NCBI RefSeq assembly: GCF_040939785.1
Contig: NZ_CP162553.1
Location: 7,211,001 to 7,275,000 of the forward strand
Direction of reading: 5' to 3'
DNA length: 64,000 nt
Origin: Bradyrhizobium lupini
GTDB taxonomy: Bacteria > Pseudomonadota > Alphaproteobacteria > Rhizobiales > Xanthobacteraceae
This document shows, in pieces, positions 1-8,336 of the stretch. The notes under the pieces were generated by a model, which was not told the origin of the DNA, ran no database searches, and saw only the letters and a list, made by a program, of their open reading frames with translations. Made by a program: the position numbers and the translations under genes. Positions within the stretch are counted from its first letter, which is position 1; each line of letters starts with the position of its first letter.

Positions 1-449
1 CCAGACGCCGACCCGGTCCTCGCGCCGCTCGCCACGGATGTTGAAGGCGGCGAGCGTCTGCACAATCAGCTCCTCCAGGCTCGCGACATAGGCCCGGACA
101 TCCGGCCGGCGGCGCTTCAGGTCAAGCATGACATAGGCCACGCGCTGGCCGGGCCCGTGATAGGTGAGCTGGCCGCCGCGCCCGGTGGCAAAGGTCGGGA
201 ATCGGGCATCGAGCAGGTCGGTGGTCTTGCCCGAGGTGCCGGACGTGTAGAGCGGGGGTGCTCCAGCAGCCAGACCAGCTCCGGGGCTGCACCGGCCGCG
301 ATCGCCGCGACGCGCGCCTCCATTTCGGCGACCGCCTCCGGATAGGGCACCGGCGCGTCCGAAATCCGCCATTCCACCGGCTCGCCGGTGGAAGCGGAAA
401 ACGGCGTCAAATCGAGCTCTTGGCGGGGGTGTTGGGGCGAATTAACCAT
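1..449 (-). pseudogene. lipB: LipB octanoyltransferase, frameshifted and cut by the window edge
   Basis: LipB moves octanoyl from acyl carrier protein onto lipoyl domains, the first step of lipoate synthesis in the cytoplasm. The start codon is at 447-449. The first frame reads to LLEHP and then shifts. The second frame continues as [21 protein letters not shown] and VAYVMLDLK, which are the family signatures around the substrate pocket. The break is a run of five G at 254-258 (plus strand) where six would keep the frame. The C-terminal half with the catalytic Cys and Lys lies left of the window. A sequencing error is more likely than loss of this housekeeping gene. Confidence 0.85.
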
Positions 450-528
450 TGGCTAACCATAACCGGGTGATGATCCCAGGAGCAAATACCAGTCCCTAGT
501 CCTAGTCCCAAGTTGCGGTGGTGCTGAA

Positions 529-771
529 GTGCCTACTCTCGACAAAGTCACCGTGGACCTCATGGTCGTCCTCGGGACGACGACCATGCCGATCCATCAG
601 GTATTGCGTCTTTCCCGCGGCGCCATCATCGAGCTGGACGCAACCGAGGCCGACGAGGTCAAGGTTCTGGCCAATAATTTGCCGGTCGCCTCCGGGGTCG
701 TGCTGGTCGACCGCAACCGCATCGCGGTCGAGGTCAAGCAGATGCTGCCACGTGTCCCGGGCACACGGTAG
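529..771 (+). CDS. fliN: FliN/SpoA-domain flagellar motor switch protein
   Basis: The 80-residue product is almost entirely one SpoA (FliN C-terminal) domain. It has the opening VDLMVVLGTTTMPIHQVLRL, the central GAIIELD and the end GVVLVDRNRIAVEV, typical of C-ring proteins of the flagellar switch. It is shorter than enterobacterial FliN (about 137 residues) and has no N-terminal extension. The start is a GTG at 529; the frame stays open upstream without a better start. No other flagellar gene is in the window, so it is an orphan here, or the end of a unit transcribed alone, divergent from lipB. Confidence 0.82.
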   Translation: MPTLDKVTVDLMVVLGTTTMPIHQVLRLSRGAIIELDATEADEVKVLANNLPVASGVVLVDRNRIAVEVKQMLPRVPGTR

Positions 772-840
772 CGGCCCGGCAGGCGTCGCGGCCCGGGCAC
801 GCGTCGCGGCCTGGGCACGCAGTAGCGGCCGGGCAGGCGG
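751..840. repeat. Imperfect GC-rich tandem repeat at the 3' end of fliN
   Basis: About four imperfect copies of a 17-18 bp unit of the form GCGGCCCGGGCACGCGT follow one another from the last codons of fliN across its stop codon (769-771) to about 840. The copies differ mainly by cc/gg and ac/ag changes. No function can be assigned. Confidence 0.5.
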
Positions 841-989
841 AAAAGGCCGATCCCGGCGCAAGGAGCCGGAACTTTCCTGCCAAGCTTGTGGAATTCAGGG
901 CCTTTGGAGGCTTGTACCCCTCTGACGGATTTGTTAGATCGGCGCCGTTGATCCGGTTGGCCTTCAAGCCTCAAGCCGGCATCCCCAAA

Positions 990-1074
990 GCGCTCGTGGC
1001 GGAATTGGTAGACGCGCTGCCTTGAGGTGGCAGTGAGTAAAATCGTGGGGGTTCGAGTCCCTCCGAGCGCACCA
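990..1074 (+). tRNA. tRNA-Leu(GAG)
   Basis: A full class II tRNA cloverleaf is visible. The acceptor arms GCGCTCG and CGAGCGC pair. The anticodon stem CTGCC/GGCAG holds the loop TTGAGGT with anticodon GAG (reads CUC and CUU). A long variable arm follows, then the T arm with GGTTCGAGTCC, and CCA is encoded at 1072-1074. The length of 85 nt suits tRNA-Leu. Confidence 0.95.
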
Positions 1075-1086
1075 AGCAAACAGACA

Positions 1087-1105
1087 CGCGAAAGATTGTT
1101 TCGCG
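1087..1105 (+). terminator. Hairpin just after tRNA-Leu
   Basis: Thirteen bases after the tRNA, CGCGAAA and TTTCGCG pair over the five-base loop gattg. There is no clear T run behind it, so it may be a terminator or a 3' processing signal. Confidence 0.35.
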
Positions 1106-1259
1106 ATATCGGTGCCCGCCCTGTTCGCGCTGCGGACCCTGGAACGGGGCCTCCCCAAGTCTTCGATGTTCGATCTCGCGGCCGAGGGTTCGCTCCCTCG
1201 GCGCGATCGGGCATGAAGTTGCCTGGCGAAGTTCGCTATGCCCTCACGCCCGGGTTCCC

Positions 1260-2132
1260 TTAGTTTGCCTGCGGTCGAGACTCCGGCTCGATCTGCGTGG
1301 CGGCGGGCTTAAACACCCTCGCCGGATGGCTGAAGATCTCGAATTCGTCGCCCCGCGCTATGCCGACAAGCGTGATCCCGCTGGCTTCGGCCGTTCGGAC
1401 TGCGAGCGCGGTCGGTGCAGACATGGCAACGACGACGCCGGCGCCGATCGCGGCGGTTTTTTGCACCATCTCGACCGAAATCCGGCTGGTGAGAATGACG
1501 GCGCCAGCGCGGCCGGATGCTCCTTCCGTCGCGAGAGCGCCAGCAAGCTTGTCGAGGGCGTTGTGGCGCCCCACGTCCTCGCGCACCGTCATGGTCTTGC
1601 CGACTGGCTCGAAAAAACCCGCGGCGTGAGCGGCGCGTGTCTTGTGGTTGAGGATCTGTGACTCGCTGAGGGTTGCGACGGCCGTGCTGATCTGCTCCGC
1701 CGTGAGGTTCGCTGGCTGCTCGACGCACTGAACGATCCGCCCGGCTTCCCGCAAGCTGTCGATGCCGCACAGGCCGCAACCCGTCGGCCCGACCAGATGT
1801 CGCCGGCGCTCCTTCAGGCGGCGCCCGGCGTTCGTTCGCAGCCATAGCCGCAGTTCGATGCCGTCGCGACCGGAAACGACCGTGAGCTCCTCGATCTCGC
1901 CGATGTCCCCGATGATCCCTTCGGTCAGGCTGAATCCCACAGCAAGATCGGTCAGATCGGCGGGAGTTGCCATCACAACGGCGACGGTCGTTCCGTCGTA
2001 GACGAGTGCCACGGGACATTCCTCCGCCAGCATCCGCTCATCCCGCGTTCCGCTCGACGTCAGCCGGGGCATTCTCACGGATGCCGTGGGCATGGATGCG
2101 CGATCGTGTGCGCCGGATCGAGAGCCGTGCAT
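1260..2132 (-). CDS. fdhD: Formate dehydrogenase accessory sulfurtransferase FdhD
   Basis: FdhD passes sulfur from a cysteine desulfurase to the Mo-bis-MGD cofactor of formate dehydrogenases. The 290-residue reading has the family core GPTGCGLCGIDSL, with the two sulfur-carrying cysteines at about 119 and 122, followed by the typical HAAGFF and DVGRHNALDK segments. The N-terminus is uncertain: an in-frame ATG at 2091-2093 would give 277 residues, closer to the usual length. The gene is divergent from the adjacent molybdoenzyme gene, which is its likely client. That pairing is inferred from position. Confidence 0.92.
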   Translation of the reverse strand: MHGSRSGAHDRASMPTASVRMPRLTSSGTRDERMLAEECPVALVYDGTTVAVVMATPADLTDLAVGFSLTEGIIGDIGEIEELTVVSGRDGIELRLWLRTNAGRRLKERRRHLVGPTGCGLCGIDSLREAGRIVQCVEQPANLTAEQISTAVATLSESQILNHKTRAAHAAGFFEPVGKTMTVREDVGRHNALDKLAGALATEGASGRAGAVILTSRISVEMVQKTAAIGAGVVVAMSAPTALAVRTAEASGITLVGIARGDEFEIFSHPARVFKPAATQIEPESRPQAN

Positions 2133-2249
2133 GGGTGTACGTCCTACGTCGATTCATCGACGCACGAACCGGAGCAAGGTTCCGAACGCTTGGAACTTGC
2201 CATCCCATCTCGGGTTTTGCGTGCAGGGCTTGCGATTGAAGGAAACGCC

Positions 2250-4571
2250 ATGCGGCAAAAGGCAAAGGTCGAGAACTATGATGCGCCGGCAGGCGGCTGG
2301 GGCTCGCTCAAAGCCGTTGCCAGTATCCTGACACAGGAAGAGGTCGCCATTCTCGGCAGCGAGATCCTGCTCAAGCAGAACAAGCCGGACGGATTCATGT
2401 GCGTGAGCTGCTCCTGGGCCAAGCCGGCCAAGCCGCGTCCGTTCGAGTTCTGCGAAAACGGCGCCAAGGCGACCGCCTGGGAGATTACGCGCAAGACCGT
2501 GACACCGGAGTTCTTTGCGCAACATACGCTGGCTGAACTACGAACTTGGTCCGATCATCAGTTGGAGGAGCAGGGGCGCCTGACGACGCCGATGCGTTAC
2601 GACAGGGCAAGCGACAAATATCTGCCGGTCGACTGGGAGGAGGCCTTTGCAGCTATCGGCGCCGAGCTGAACCGGCTCGATCCCCGTTCGGTCGTGATGT
2701 ACACGTCTGGACGTGCCTCGCTCGAAACCAGCTACATGTACCAATTATTCGGCCGCATGTACGGCACCAACAATTTCCCCGACAGCTCGAACATGTGCCA
2801 CGAAACCACGTCGGTGGCGCTGCCGGAGGTGATCGGAGTTCCGGTCGGGACCGTTCTGCTGGAGGATTTCGAGACTACCGGTTGCATCTTCTTCTTCGGC
2901 CACAACACGACCACCAATGCGCCGCGCATGCTGCATCCGCTCCAGGAGGCGGCGCAGCGCGGCGTGCCGATCATATCTTTCAATCCGCTGCGCGAGCGCG
3001 GCCTGGAGCGTTTCGTCAATCCGCAAAATCCGGTCCAGATGATCGCCGGCGGCACGCGCATCAGCTCGCAATATTATCAGGTGCGGGTCGGCGGTGATGC
3101 TGCGGCGATCGTCGGGATTTGCAAATGGGTGATCGAGGCGGACGACCTCGCGCGCAAGAATGAAGCTGCGCGCGTGGTGGATGTCGAATTCATCCAGCAG
3201 CACACGGCCGGCTTCGAGGAGTTCGCCGCATTCTGCCGTACACAGGATTGGGACGAGATCGAACGGGCCTCGGGGCTTTCGCGCGGTGCGCTGCGCGAAG
3301 CCGCGAACACCTATATGGAAGCCAAGGCTGTGATCGCCAATTACGGCATGGGCATCACCCAGCACAAGCACGGCGTCGAGACGAACAAGATGATCGTCAA
3401 CCTGCTGCTGCTTCGCGGCAATATCGGCAAGCCGGGCGCGGGCATTTTGCCGATCCGGGGCCACTCCAACGTGCAGGGCCAGCGCACCGTCGGCATCTCC
3501 GAGAAGACCAAGCTGGTGCCGCTCGACAAGCTTGCGGAGCTTTACGGTTTCGAGCCGCCGCGGTGGGAGGGACTGTCCACCGTCGACGCCTGCCAGGGTA
3601 TTCTGAAAGGCGACGTTCGCGGCTTCGTCGGCCTCGGCGGCAATTTCCTGCGCGCCGTTCCGGAGCGGTCCCTGATGGAGCCCGCCTGGTCCGGCCTGCG
3701 CCTGTCGGTGCAGATCGCGACCAAGCTCAACCGGACCCACCTCGTGCCGGGCGAGGTCACTTATCTGCTGCCGTGCCTCGGCCGGATCGAGATCGACCGG
3801 CAGGCCAGCGGCGCACAAGCGGTGTCGATGGAGGATTCCACCACCTGCATTCACGGATCGCGCGGCCAGCGCAAGCCGGTGGCCGACCATCTCCTGTCGG
3901 AGCCGGCGATCGTCGCCGCCCTGGCAAAGGCAACGTTGAAGCCCAACCCCAAGATCGATTGGGACGCCTGGGTCGCCGACTATTCGCGGGTTCGGGACGC
4001 CATCGAGCGCACCTATCCCGACCAGTTCAAGGACTTCAATGCGCGCATGTTCGAACCCGGCGGTTTTGCGCGGCCGCTCGCGGCGCGCGAGCGGAAGTGG
4101 AAGACCCCGAACGGCAAGGCCAACTTCACCGTTCCGAAGTCGGCCTTCGCGCCGCCGCGCGAGACCGACCGCGTCTATGAGCTGATGACACTGCGCGCGG
4201 ACGGGCAGTTCAATACGACGATCTACGCCGAAGGCGATCGCTTTCGCGGCATCGAGGGCGGCCGCTACGTCGTGTTCATGAATCCCGCCGACATGGAGGG
4301 AGACGGGTTGAAAGCAGGAGATACCGTCACGCTGGTGACGGAGGCGGGCGACGGTGTCGAACGCAGCCTGAGCGAACTCCAAATCGTCCCCTATGGCATC
4401 CCGCGCAGGAGCATTGCGGCTTATTATCCGGAGTGCAACGTGCTCATTCCGCTCTGGCATTACGCGGAGGGCAGCAAGGTCCCTGCGGCAAAATCCATTC
4501 CGGTGCGTCTGTTCAAGGACATCCTTCCAGAGATCGTCGAGGCCGGAGAGGCTCCGATCTCGGCGTCGTGA
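2250..4571 (+). CDS. FdhF/YdeP-family molybdopterin oxidoreductase
   Basis: The product (773 residues) is a molybdopterin-bis-guanine-dinucleotide oxidoreductase of the FdhF/YdeP family, related to formate dehydrogenase H; the true substrate in this subfamily is poorly known. Visible marks are the short CVSC pair at 51-54 with SWAKP, the MYTSGRASLE segment, HNTTTNAPRM, NYGMGITQHKHG, and LLRGNIGKPGAGILPIRGHSNVQG, all typical of the family. A molybdopterin-dinucleotide-binding C-terminal domain follows from about 660. The ATG at 2250 with AAGGAA eight bases upstream is preferred over longer in-frame starts. Divergent fdhD fits a need for cofactor sulfuration. Confidence 0.9.
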   Translation: MRQKAKVENYDAPAGGWGSLKAVASILTQEEVAILGSEILLKQNKPDGFMCVSCSWAKPAKPRPFEFCENGAKATAWEITRKTVTPEFFAQHTLAELRTWSDHQLEEQGRLTTPMRYDRASDKYLPVDWEEAFAAIGAELNRLDPRSVVMYTSGRASLETSYMYQLFGRMYGTNNFPDSSNMCHETTSVALPEVIGVPVGTVLLEDFETTGCIFFFGHNTTTNAPRMLHPLQEAAQRGVPIISFNPLRERGLERFVNPQNPVQMIAGGTRISSQYYQVRVGGDAAAIVGICKWVIEADDLARKNEAARVVDVEFIQQHTAGFEEFAAFCRTQDWDEIERASGLSRGALREAANTYMEAKAVIANYGMGITQHKHGVETNKMIVNLLLLRGNIGKPGAGILPIRGHSNVQGQRTVGISEKTKLVPLDKLAELYGFEPPRWEGLSTVDACQGILKGDVRGFVGLGGNFLRAVPERSLMEPAWSGLRLSVQIATKLNRTHLVPGEVTYLLPCLGRIEIDRQASGAQAVSMEDSTTCIHGSRGQRKPVADHLLSEPAIVAALAKATLKPNPKIDWDAWVADYSRVRDAIERTYPDQFKDFNARMFEPGGFARPLAARERKWKTPNGKANFTVPKSAFAPPRETDRVYELMTLRADGQFNTTIYAEGDRFRGIEGGRYVVFMNPADMEGDGLKAGDTVTLVTEAGDGVERSLSELQIVPYGIPRRSIAAYYPECNVLIPLWHYAEGSKVPAAKSIPVRLFKDILPEIVEAGEAPISAS

Positions 4572-4605
4572 ACGCCGTCGATCACGCCCACAGGAGTGAA
4601 GGACG

Positions 4606-5214
4606 ATGAGAGACAGCGCGTCGGACGTGACCGACATCAGCGACGCCGTTCACTTGTGCATCGACATGCAGAACATCTTCGCTCCGGGTGGCCTTTGGGA
4701 GACGCCATGGATGGCGCGAGTGTTGCCGACGATCGCCTCGATCGTTTCGCGCCATCAGGCCAGAACGATCTTCACGCGATTCATCACGCCGGAAGATCCG
4801 GAAGATCGTCCCGGACAGTGGCAGCGCTATTTTCGTCGCTGGCGCGAAGCGACCCGCAAACATCTGCCGCCATCCGGCCTCGAACTCGTGCCGGCTCTGA
4901 GCCGCTTCGTTCCGCCGGCTGCCGTCATCGACAAGCCGGCCTATTCCGCGTTCAGCAATCCTGGCCTCGCGAGCCTGCTGATCGACAAGAACGTCGGCAC
5001 GGTCGTCATCACCGGGGCGGAGACGGACGTCTGCGTGCTCTCGACGGTCCTGAGCGCCGTCGATCTCGGCTTCAGGGTCGTCATCGTCGAGGATGCGCTG
5101 TGCAGCTCGTCCGACGTCGGCCATGATGCGCTGATGACGATGTATCGCACCCGCTTTCACGGCCAGGTCGATCTGATGACCGCCGAGGAATTGGCGGAGT
5201 TCTGGCGCGAGTAG
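4606..5214 (+). CDS. Isochorismatase-family cysteine hydrolase
   Basis: This 202-residue protein has the complete catalytic triad of the family: Asp20 in CIDMQ, Lys110 in DKPAYSAF, and Cys143 in GAETDVCVLST, preceded by the cis-peptide region. Members hydrolyse isochorismate, nicotinamide, N-carbamoyl compounds or similar amides; the substrate cannot be told from sequence. The ATG at 4606 has GGAG about ten bases upstream. It lies 34 bases after the molybdoenzyme gene and is probably cotranscribed with it, which hints at a shared catabolic role (inference). Confidence 0.88.
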   Translation: MRDSASDVTDISDAVHLCIDMQNIFAPGGLWETPWMARVLPTIASIVSRHQARTIFTRFITPEDPEDRPGQWQRYFRRWREATRKHLPPSGLELVPALSRFVPPAAVIDKPAYSAFSNPGLASLLIDKNVGTVVITGAETDVCVLSTVLSAVDLGFRVVIVEDALCSSSDVGHDALMTMYRTRFHGQVDLMTAEELAEFWRE

Positions 5215-5226
5215 GGCACGACCCGC

Positions 5227-6387
5227 TCAATTGACATTGTCGCCGAGCATGTTGCGGAAGGCGGCGGCGGCGGCGGCAATGCCGCTGGCGCCGTGCATCA
5301 GCGCGATCTCGCCCTGTTGCTCATGGCGGATGGCGTGGGCCATCACACGCAGGCGCAGATCGCCGCGGCTATGCCACATCTGGTCGGCCATCCTGACCGC
5401 GCCTGCGTGATGCTTGCTCATCGTCTCGACGAACACCGTGTCGAATTGGTCCGCCGGCGCGGCCTTGACCTGTCGCATCTCGGCCTGTGTCAGGAAGCCC
5501 GGCATGGCGGCACGTTCGTCCGAGCTGCAATCGGGCATCTCGGTGTCGAACCAGCTCAGCCACCACGTCTCGAAAATCCGGTTCTCGCCGGTCTGGCTTG
5601 CGACCATCAGCATCGCCAGCTTTCGCAGATGCGGGTCCTGCGCGCGCTCGGTGGCGATCCGGGCCAGCGCGATGCCCTGGGCGTGATGCGCAGTCATGTG
5701 ACGGATGTAAGTCTGGTCCGCGTCCCTGTCGCGGCCCGCCCACTGCGGCTCGTAACCATGGCTGCCGAACAAGGCAGCCGCGCCGAGCAGTGCGATCAAA
5801 GCCAGCGCGCCGGTGATCCAGGCATTGGTGAAGCGAACATCGCGCGCGGGTGCTGCTCCCCCGGTCCAGCGCAGCCGGGCAAACAGGGGGTACATCACGG
5901 CCGAGGAGCCGTGGACGAGCAGGCCGATCCAGTAGGGCTGCTGCAGCGTGAACAGCGGTTGCCAAAACGGAAACAGGGGCACCAGCACGAACCATTCCAT
6001 GCTTGACGAGAACACGGCCCAGGGCAGCGCGAGCAGCAGGATCGTCAGCGGCCGCAGGTCGGCGGTCCAGCGCCCGAGCACACCGAAGAACACCAGCGCC
6101 CAGGAGAAGTCCGCCCATTGGTGGAAGGCGATCCCGGCAAGGATCGCGCTCCACGACGGCTCTGCGCTGATCGCCCAATCGCGCGCGGGAATGGCGGCGA
6201 CCGTCATCCAGTCGACCGCGGCATCGCGTCCGATGCGCGCGGCGAAGAGCTGGCTGACGATGGTCGAGAAGGTGCTGCTGATCAGGCCGAGTTCGGCAGC
6301 GGCGACCCAGCGCGAGCGTCGCCGTGAGGCGCCTTCATCACCGGTGCGAATTGACTTGGAAATGGCTGACGGCGCGGCAGCGTTCAC
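5227..6387 (-). CDS. Polytopic membrane protein with C-terminal DUF305 domain
   Basis: The first 210 or so of 386 residues hold about five hydrophobic segments (for example 85-103, 113-140, 152-170 and 188-207). The rest is a DUF305 domain containing the paired His motifs HMTAHHAQG (about 230-238) and MSKHHAGAV, plus Met-rich stretches. DUF305 folds as a ferritin-like four-helix bundle and is often found near copper genes. Fusion to a multi-pass membrane part is less common than the usual secreted form. The start is GTG at 6385-6387, overlapping the TGA of the upstream csbD-like gene, so translation is probably coupled. Confidence 0.8.
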   Translation of the reverse strand: MNAAAPSAISKSIRTGDEGASRRRSRWVAAAELGLISSTFSTIVSQLFAARIGRDAAVDWMTVAAIPARDWAISAEPSWSAILAGIAFHQWADFSWALVFFGVLGRWTADLRPLTILLLALPWAVFSSSMEWFVLVPLFPFWQPLFTLQQPYWIGLLVHGSSAVMYPLFARLRWTGGAAPARDVRFTNAWITGALALIALLGAAALFGSHGYEPQWAGRDRDADQTYIRHMTAHHAQGIALARIATERAQDPHLRKLAMLMVASQTGENRIFETWWLSWFDTEMPDCSSDERAAMPGFLTQAEMRQVKAAPADQFDTVFVETMSKHHAGAVRMADQMWHSRGDLRLRVMAHAIRHEQQGEIALMHGASGIAAAAAAFRNMLGDNVN

Positions 6388-6563
6388 GTCAGCTGATTGA
6401 GTTTCTTCAACGGATTGAGCTCGCTTGGCTTGCTCTGTTCGTCCCGGCCGCGCTCCGCTTGCTCCTTGCCTTCCTCATGGAGATTCTGATCGCCGACGAT
6501 CTCGCCGACGGCCTGTTTCGCCTTGCCGGCGATCCGCTGACCGAGGCCCTTGGTCTTGCTCAT
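6384..6563 (-). CDS. CsbD-family stress protein (59 aa)
   Basis: This short gene encodes 59 residues beginning MSKTKGLGQRIAGKAKQ and continuing AVGEIVGD and HEEGKEQ. This is the CsbD pattern of a small, charged, largely helical protein induced by general stress in many bacteria; its molecular role is unknown. A strong AGGAGG lies eight bases before the ATG at 6561-6563. The stop TGA overlaps the GTG start of the DUF305 gene (GTGA), so the two form a coupled pair on the minus strand. Confidence 0.88.
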   Translation of the reverse strand: MSKTKGLGQRIAGKAKQAVGEIVGDQNLHEEGKEQAERGRDEQSKPSELNPLKKLNQLT

Positions 6564-6589
6564 GATCCGCCTCCTGGCTCACGCCGCCA

Positions 6590-6620
6590 CCCCGGCGCTT
6601 GAAGGGGGTGAGCGCCGGGG
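6590..6620 (-). terminator. Strong GC hairpin between the GH13 gene and the csbD-like gene
   Basis: CCCCGGCGCT (6590-6599) pairs perfectly with AGCGCCGGGG (6611-6620) over an 11-base loop. It follows the GH13 gene on the minus strand and precedes the csbD ribosome site. It lacks a T run, so it could be a terminator, an attenuator or an mRNA-stability element. Confidence 0.45.
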
Positions 6621-6705
6621 CTGCGGTTTCGTCTATTCAGCCTCCGGCAGGGGGGACGTCGGAGGCGTTGATGAGACTCTCGACGCGCGGATGGTTCCTC
6701 GGCCG

Positions 6706-8280
6706 TCACCGTGGCTCGAGTTCGATGATCACGCCTTCATTGCCGCGGAGCAGGATGGAGGCGTCCGGCAGCGGCTCGGACGGCAGGTCGAGATGCGTCG
6801 ACATCAGCAGGCGGCCGCGACCTTGCCAATGCAATTTCCGCGGCTCGGCGGCAATGTTGAGCGCGACCAGAATTTCCTTGCCGCCATCCGTCCGCCTGTA
6901 GGCAAGAACGTCGTTCTGCGCGCGTAGGGGCTCGTAGCCGCCGTGGCGCAGGCACGCGCGCTCGCGCCGCAGTCGCATCAGCGCGCGAAACAGCGCCAGG
7001 ATCGAACGTGGGTCGCGCTGCTGCGCGGCCACGTTGGCCGCGCCGTCGCGCGGCTCGAGCGGCAGCCATGGATCGCCGGTTGTAAAGCCGCCGTTGCTGC
7101 TGTCATCCCAGCGCATCGGCGCGCGTTCGGGATCGCGGCAAAGGCCATACCCCGGCACGAGCTTCTCGAAGGGATCGTGGACGCGGTCGGGCGGAATGGG
7201 AACGCGCTTGCGGCCGATCTCGTCGCCCATGAAGAAGAAGGGCGTTCCCCGCAGCGTCATCAGCAGCATCGCCAGCACGCGCATTTGCGGCTCGCCGATT
7301 TGGCTCGCGATCCGTTGCTTGTCGTGACCACCGATCACCCAGACCGGCCATGCATGATCCGGGATGGCGTTGAAATACGCGTCGATCGTTGCTTGCAGGG
7401 ACAGCGCGTCCCATTGCGAGTCCAGCAGTGCGAAATTGAGGGGCAGATGCAGGCGCGGTCCGTCGTTGCCGTAGAAGTGGCCGATGCGGTCGGTCTTGCC
7501 TTGGACTTCACCGCACAACATCCGCCCTGGATAGCCGTCGATCACCTCGCGAATGAATTCGATGCAATCCATCGTCTCCGGCCGGTCGTCGGTAAAGACG
7601 GGCGTTTGGCGCTGCGGCGGCGGCTTGCCTTTCGCTTGCGGGTTATGCGGATTGTCGCGCAGCAGCGCGTCCTTGATCAGGACCGCGCTGGCATCGACGC
7701 GAAAGCCGTCGACGCCGCGATCGAGCCAGAAGCGCATGACGTCGGCGATCGCGGCGCGCAGTTGCGGGTTGCGCCAGTTCAGATCGGGCTGCTCGACCAG
7801 GAAGGAGTGATAGTAATATTGCCGCCGCGCCTCGCACCATTCCCAGCCGCTGCCGCCGAAGCGGCTCAGCCAGTTGTTGGGCGGGCCGCCGTTCTCGGCT
7901 GCGTCGGCCCAGATGTACCAATCGGCCTTCGCGCTGTTCCGTGAGCTGCTGCTCTCGATGAACCATGCGTGATCGTTCGCGGTATGATTGGGCACGAGAT
8001 CGAGGATCACGCGGATATCCGCCGCGTGCAGGGCCTTGAGCAGGCGGTCGAACGCCTCGAGGCTGCCGAACGCAGGATCGATCGAGCAGTAGTCGGAGAT
8101 GTCGTAGCCGAGGTCGCGAAACGGGCTCTTGTAGACCGGCGTCAGCCACACCGCGTCGACGCCGAGCCATTTCAGATAGTCGATGCGGGATGTCAGGCCG
8201 GCGAGATCACCCTTGCCGTCGCCGTCCGAGTCCTGGAACGAGATCAGTGCGATTTCGTAGATGACGGCGGATTCCACCAC
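6706..8280 (-). CDS. GH13 alpha-glucosidase-type glycoside hydrolase
   Basis: The 524-residue protein is a cytoplasmic (no signal peptide) GH13 alpha-glucosidase of the oligo-1,6-glucosidase/trehalose-handling type. It opens with FQDSDGDGKGDLAGL, the calcium-site-like loop of this subfamily. The four conserved regions are DLVPNHT (His99), GFRVDASAV (nucleophile Asp196), LCGEVQG (acid/base Glu258) and VIGGHDKQR (Asp320). Region IV has GGHD where GNHD is usual. A C-terminal beta domain follows from about 440. The likely substrate is short alpha-glucosides; specificity is not readable. Confidence 0.88.
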   Translation of the reverse strand: MVESAVIYEIALISFQDSDGDGKGDLAGLTSRIDYLKWLGVDAVWLTPVYKSPFRDLGYDISDYCSIDPAFGSLEAFDRLLKALHAADIRVILDLVPNHTANDHAWFIESSSSRNSAKADWYIWADAAENGGPPNNWLSRFGGSGWEWCEARRQYYYHSFLVEQPDLNWRNPQLRAAIADVMRFWLDRGVDGFRVDASAVLIKDALLRDNPHNPQAKGKPPPQRQTPVFTDDRPETMDCIEFIREVIDGYPGRMLCGEVQGKTDRIGHFYGNDGPRLHLPLNFALLDSQWDALSLQATIDAYFNAIPDHAWPVWVIGGHDKQRIASQIGEPQMRVLAMLLMTLRGTPFFFMGDEIGRKRVPIPPDRVHDPFEKLVPGYGLCRDPERAPMRWDDSSNGGFTTGDPWLPLEPRDGAANVAAQQRDPRSILALFRALMRLRRERACLRHGGYEPLRAQNDVLAYRRTDGGKEILVALNIAAEPRKLHWQGRGRLLMSTHLDLPSEPLPDASILLRGNEGVIIELEPR

Positions 8281-8336
8281 GCACCTTCGTTACGGGACGC
8301 TTCGCTCATTGTCTTGCATCACCTCGTCGCGCGTTC

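Noticed and set aside
2745..4637. A 630-codon open frame on the minus strand
   Set aside because: It lies antisense to the molybdoenzyme gene, has a composition rich in Arg/His/Asp and no motifs. It is a GC-bias artefact.
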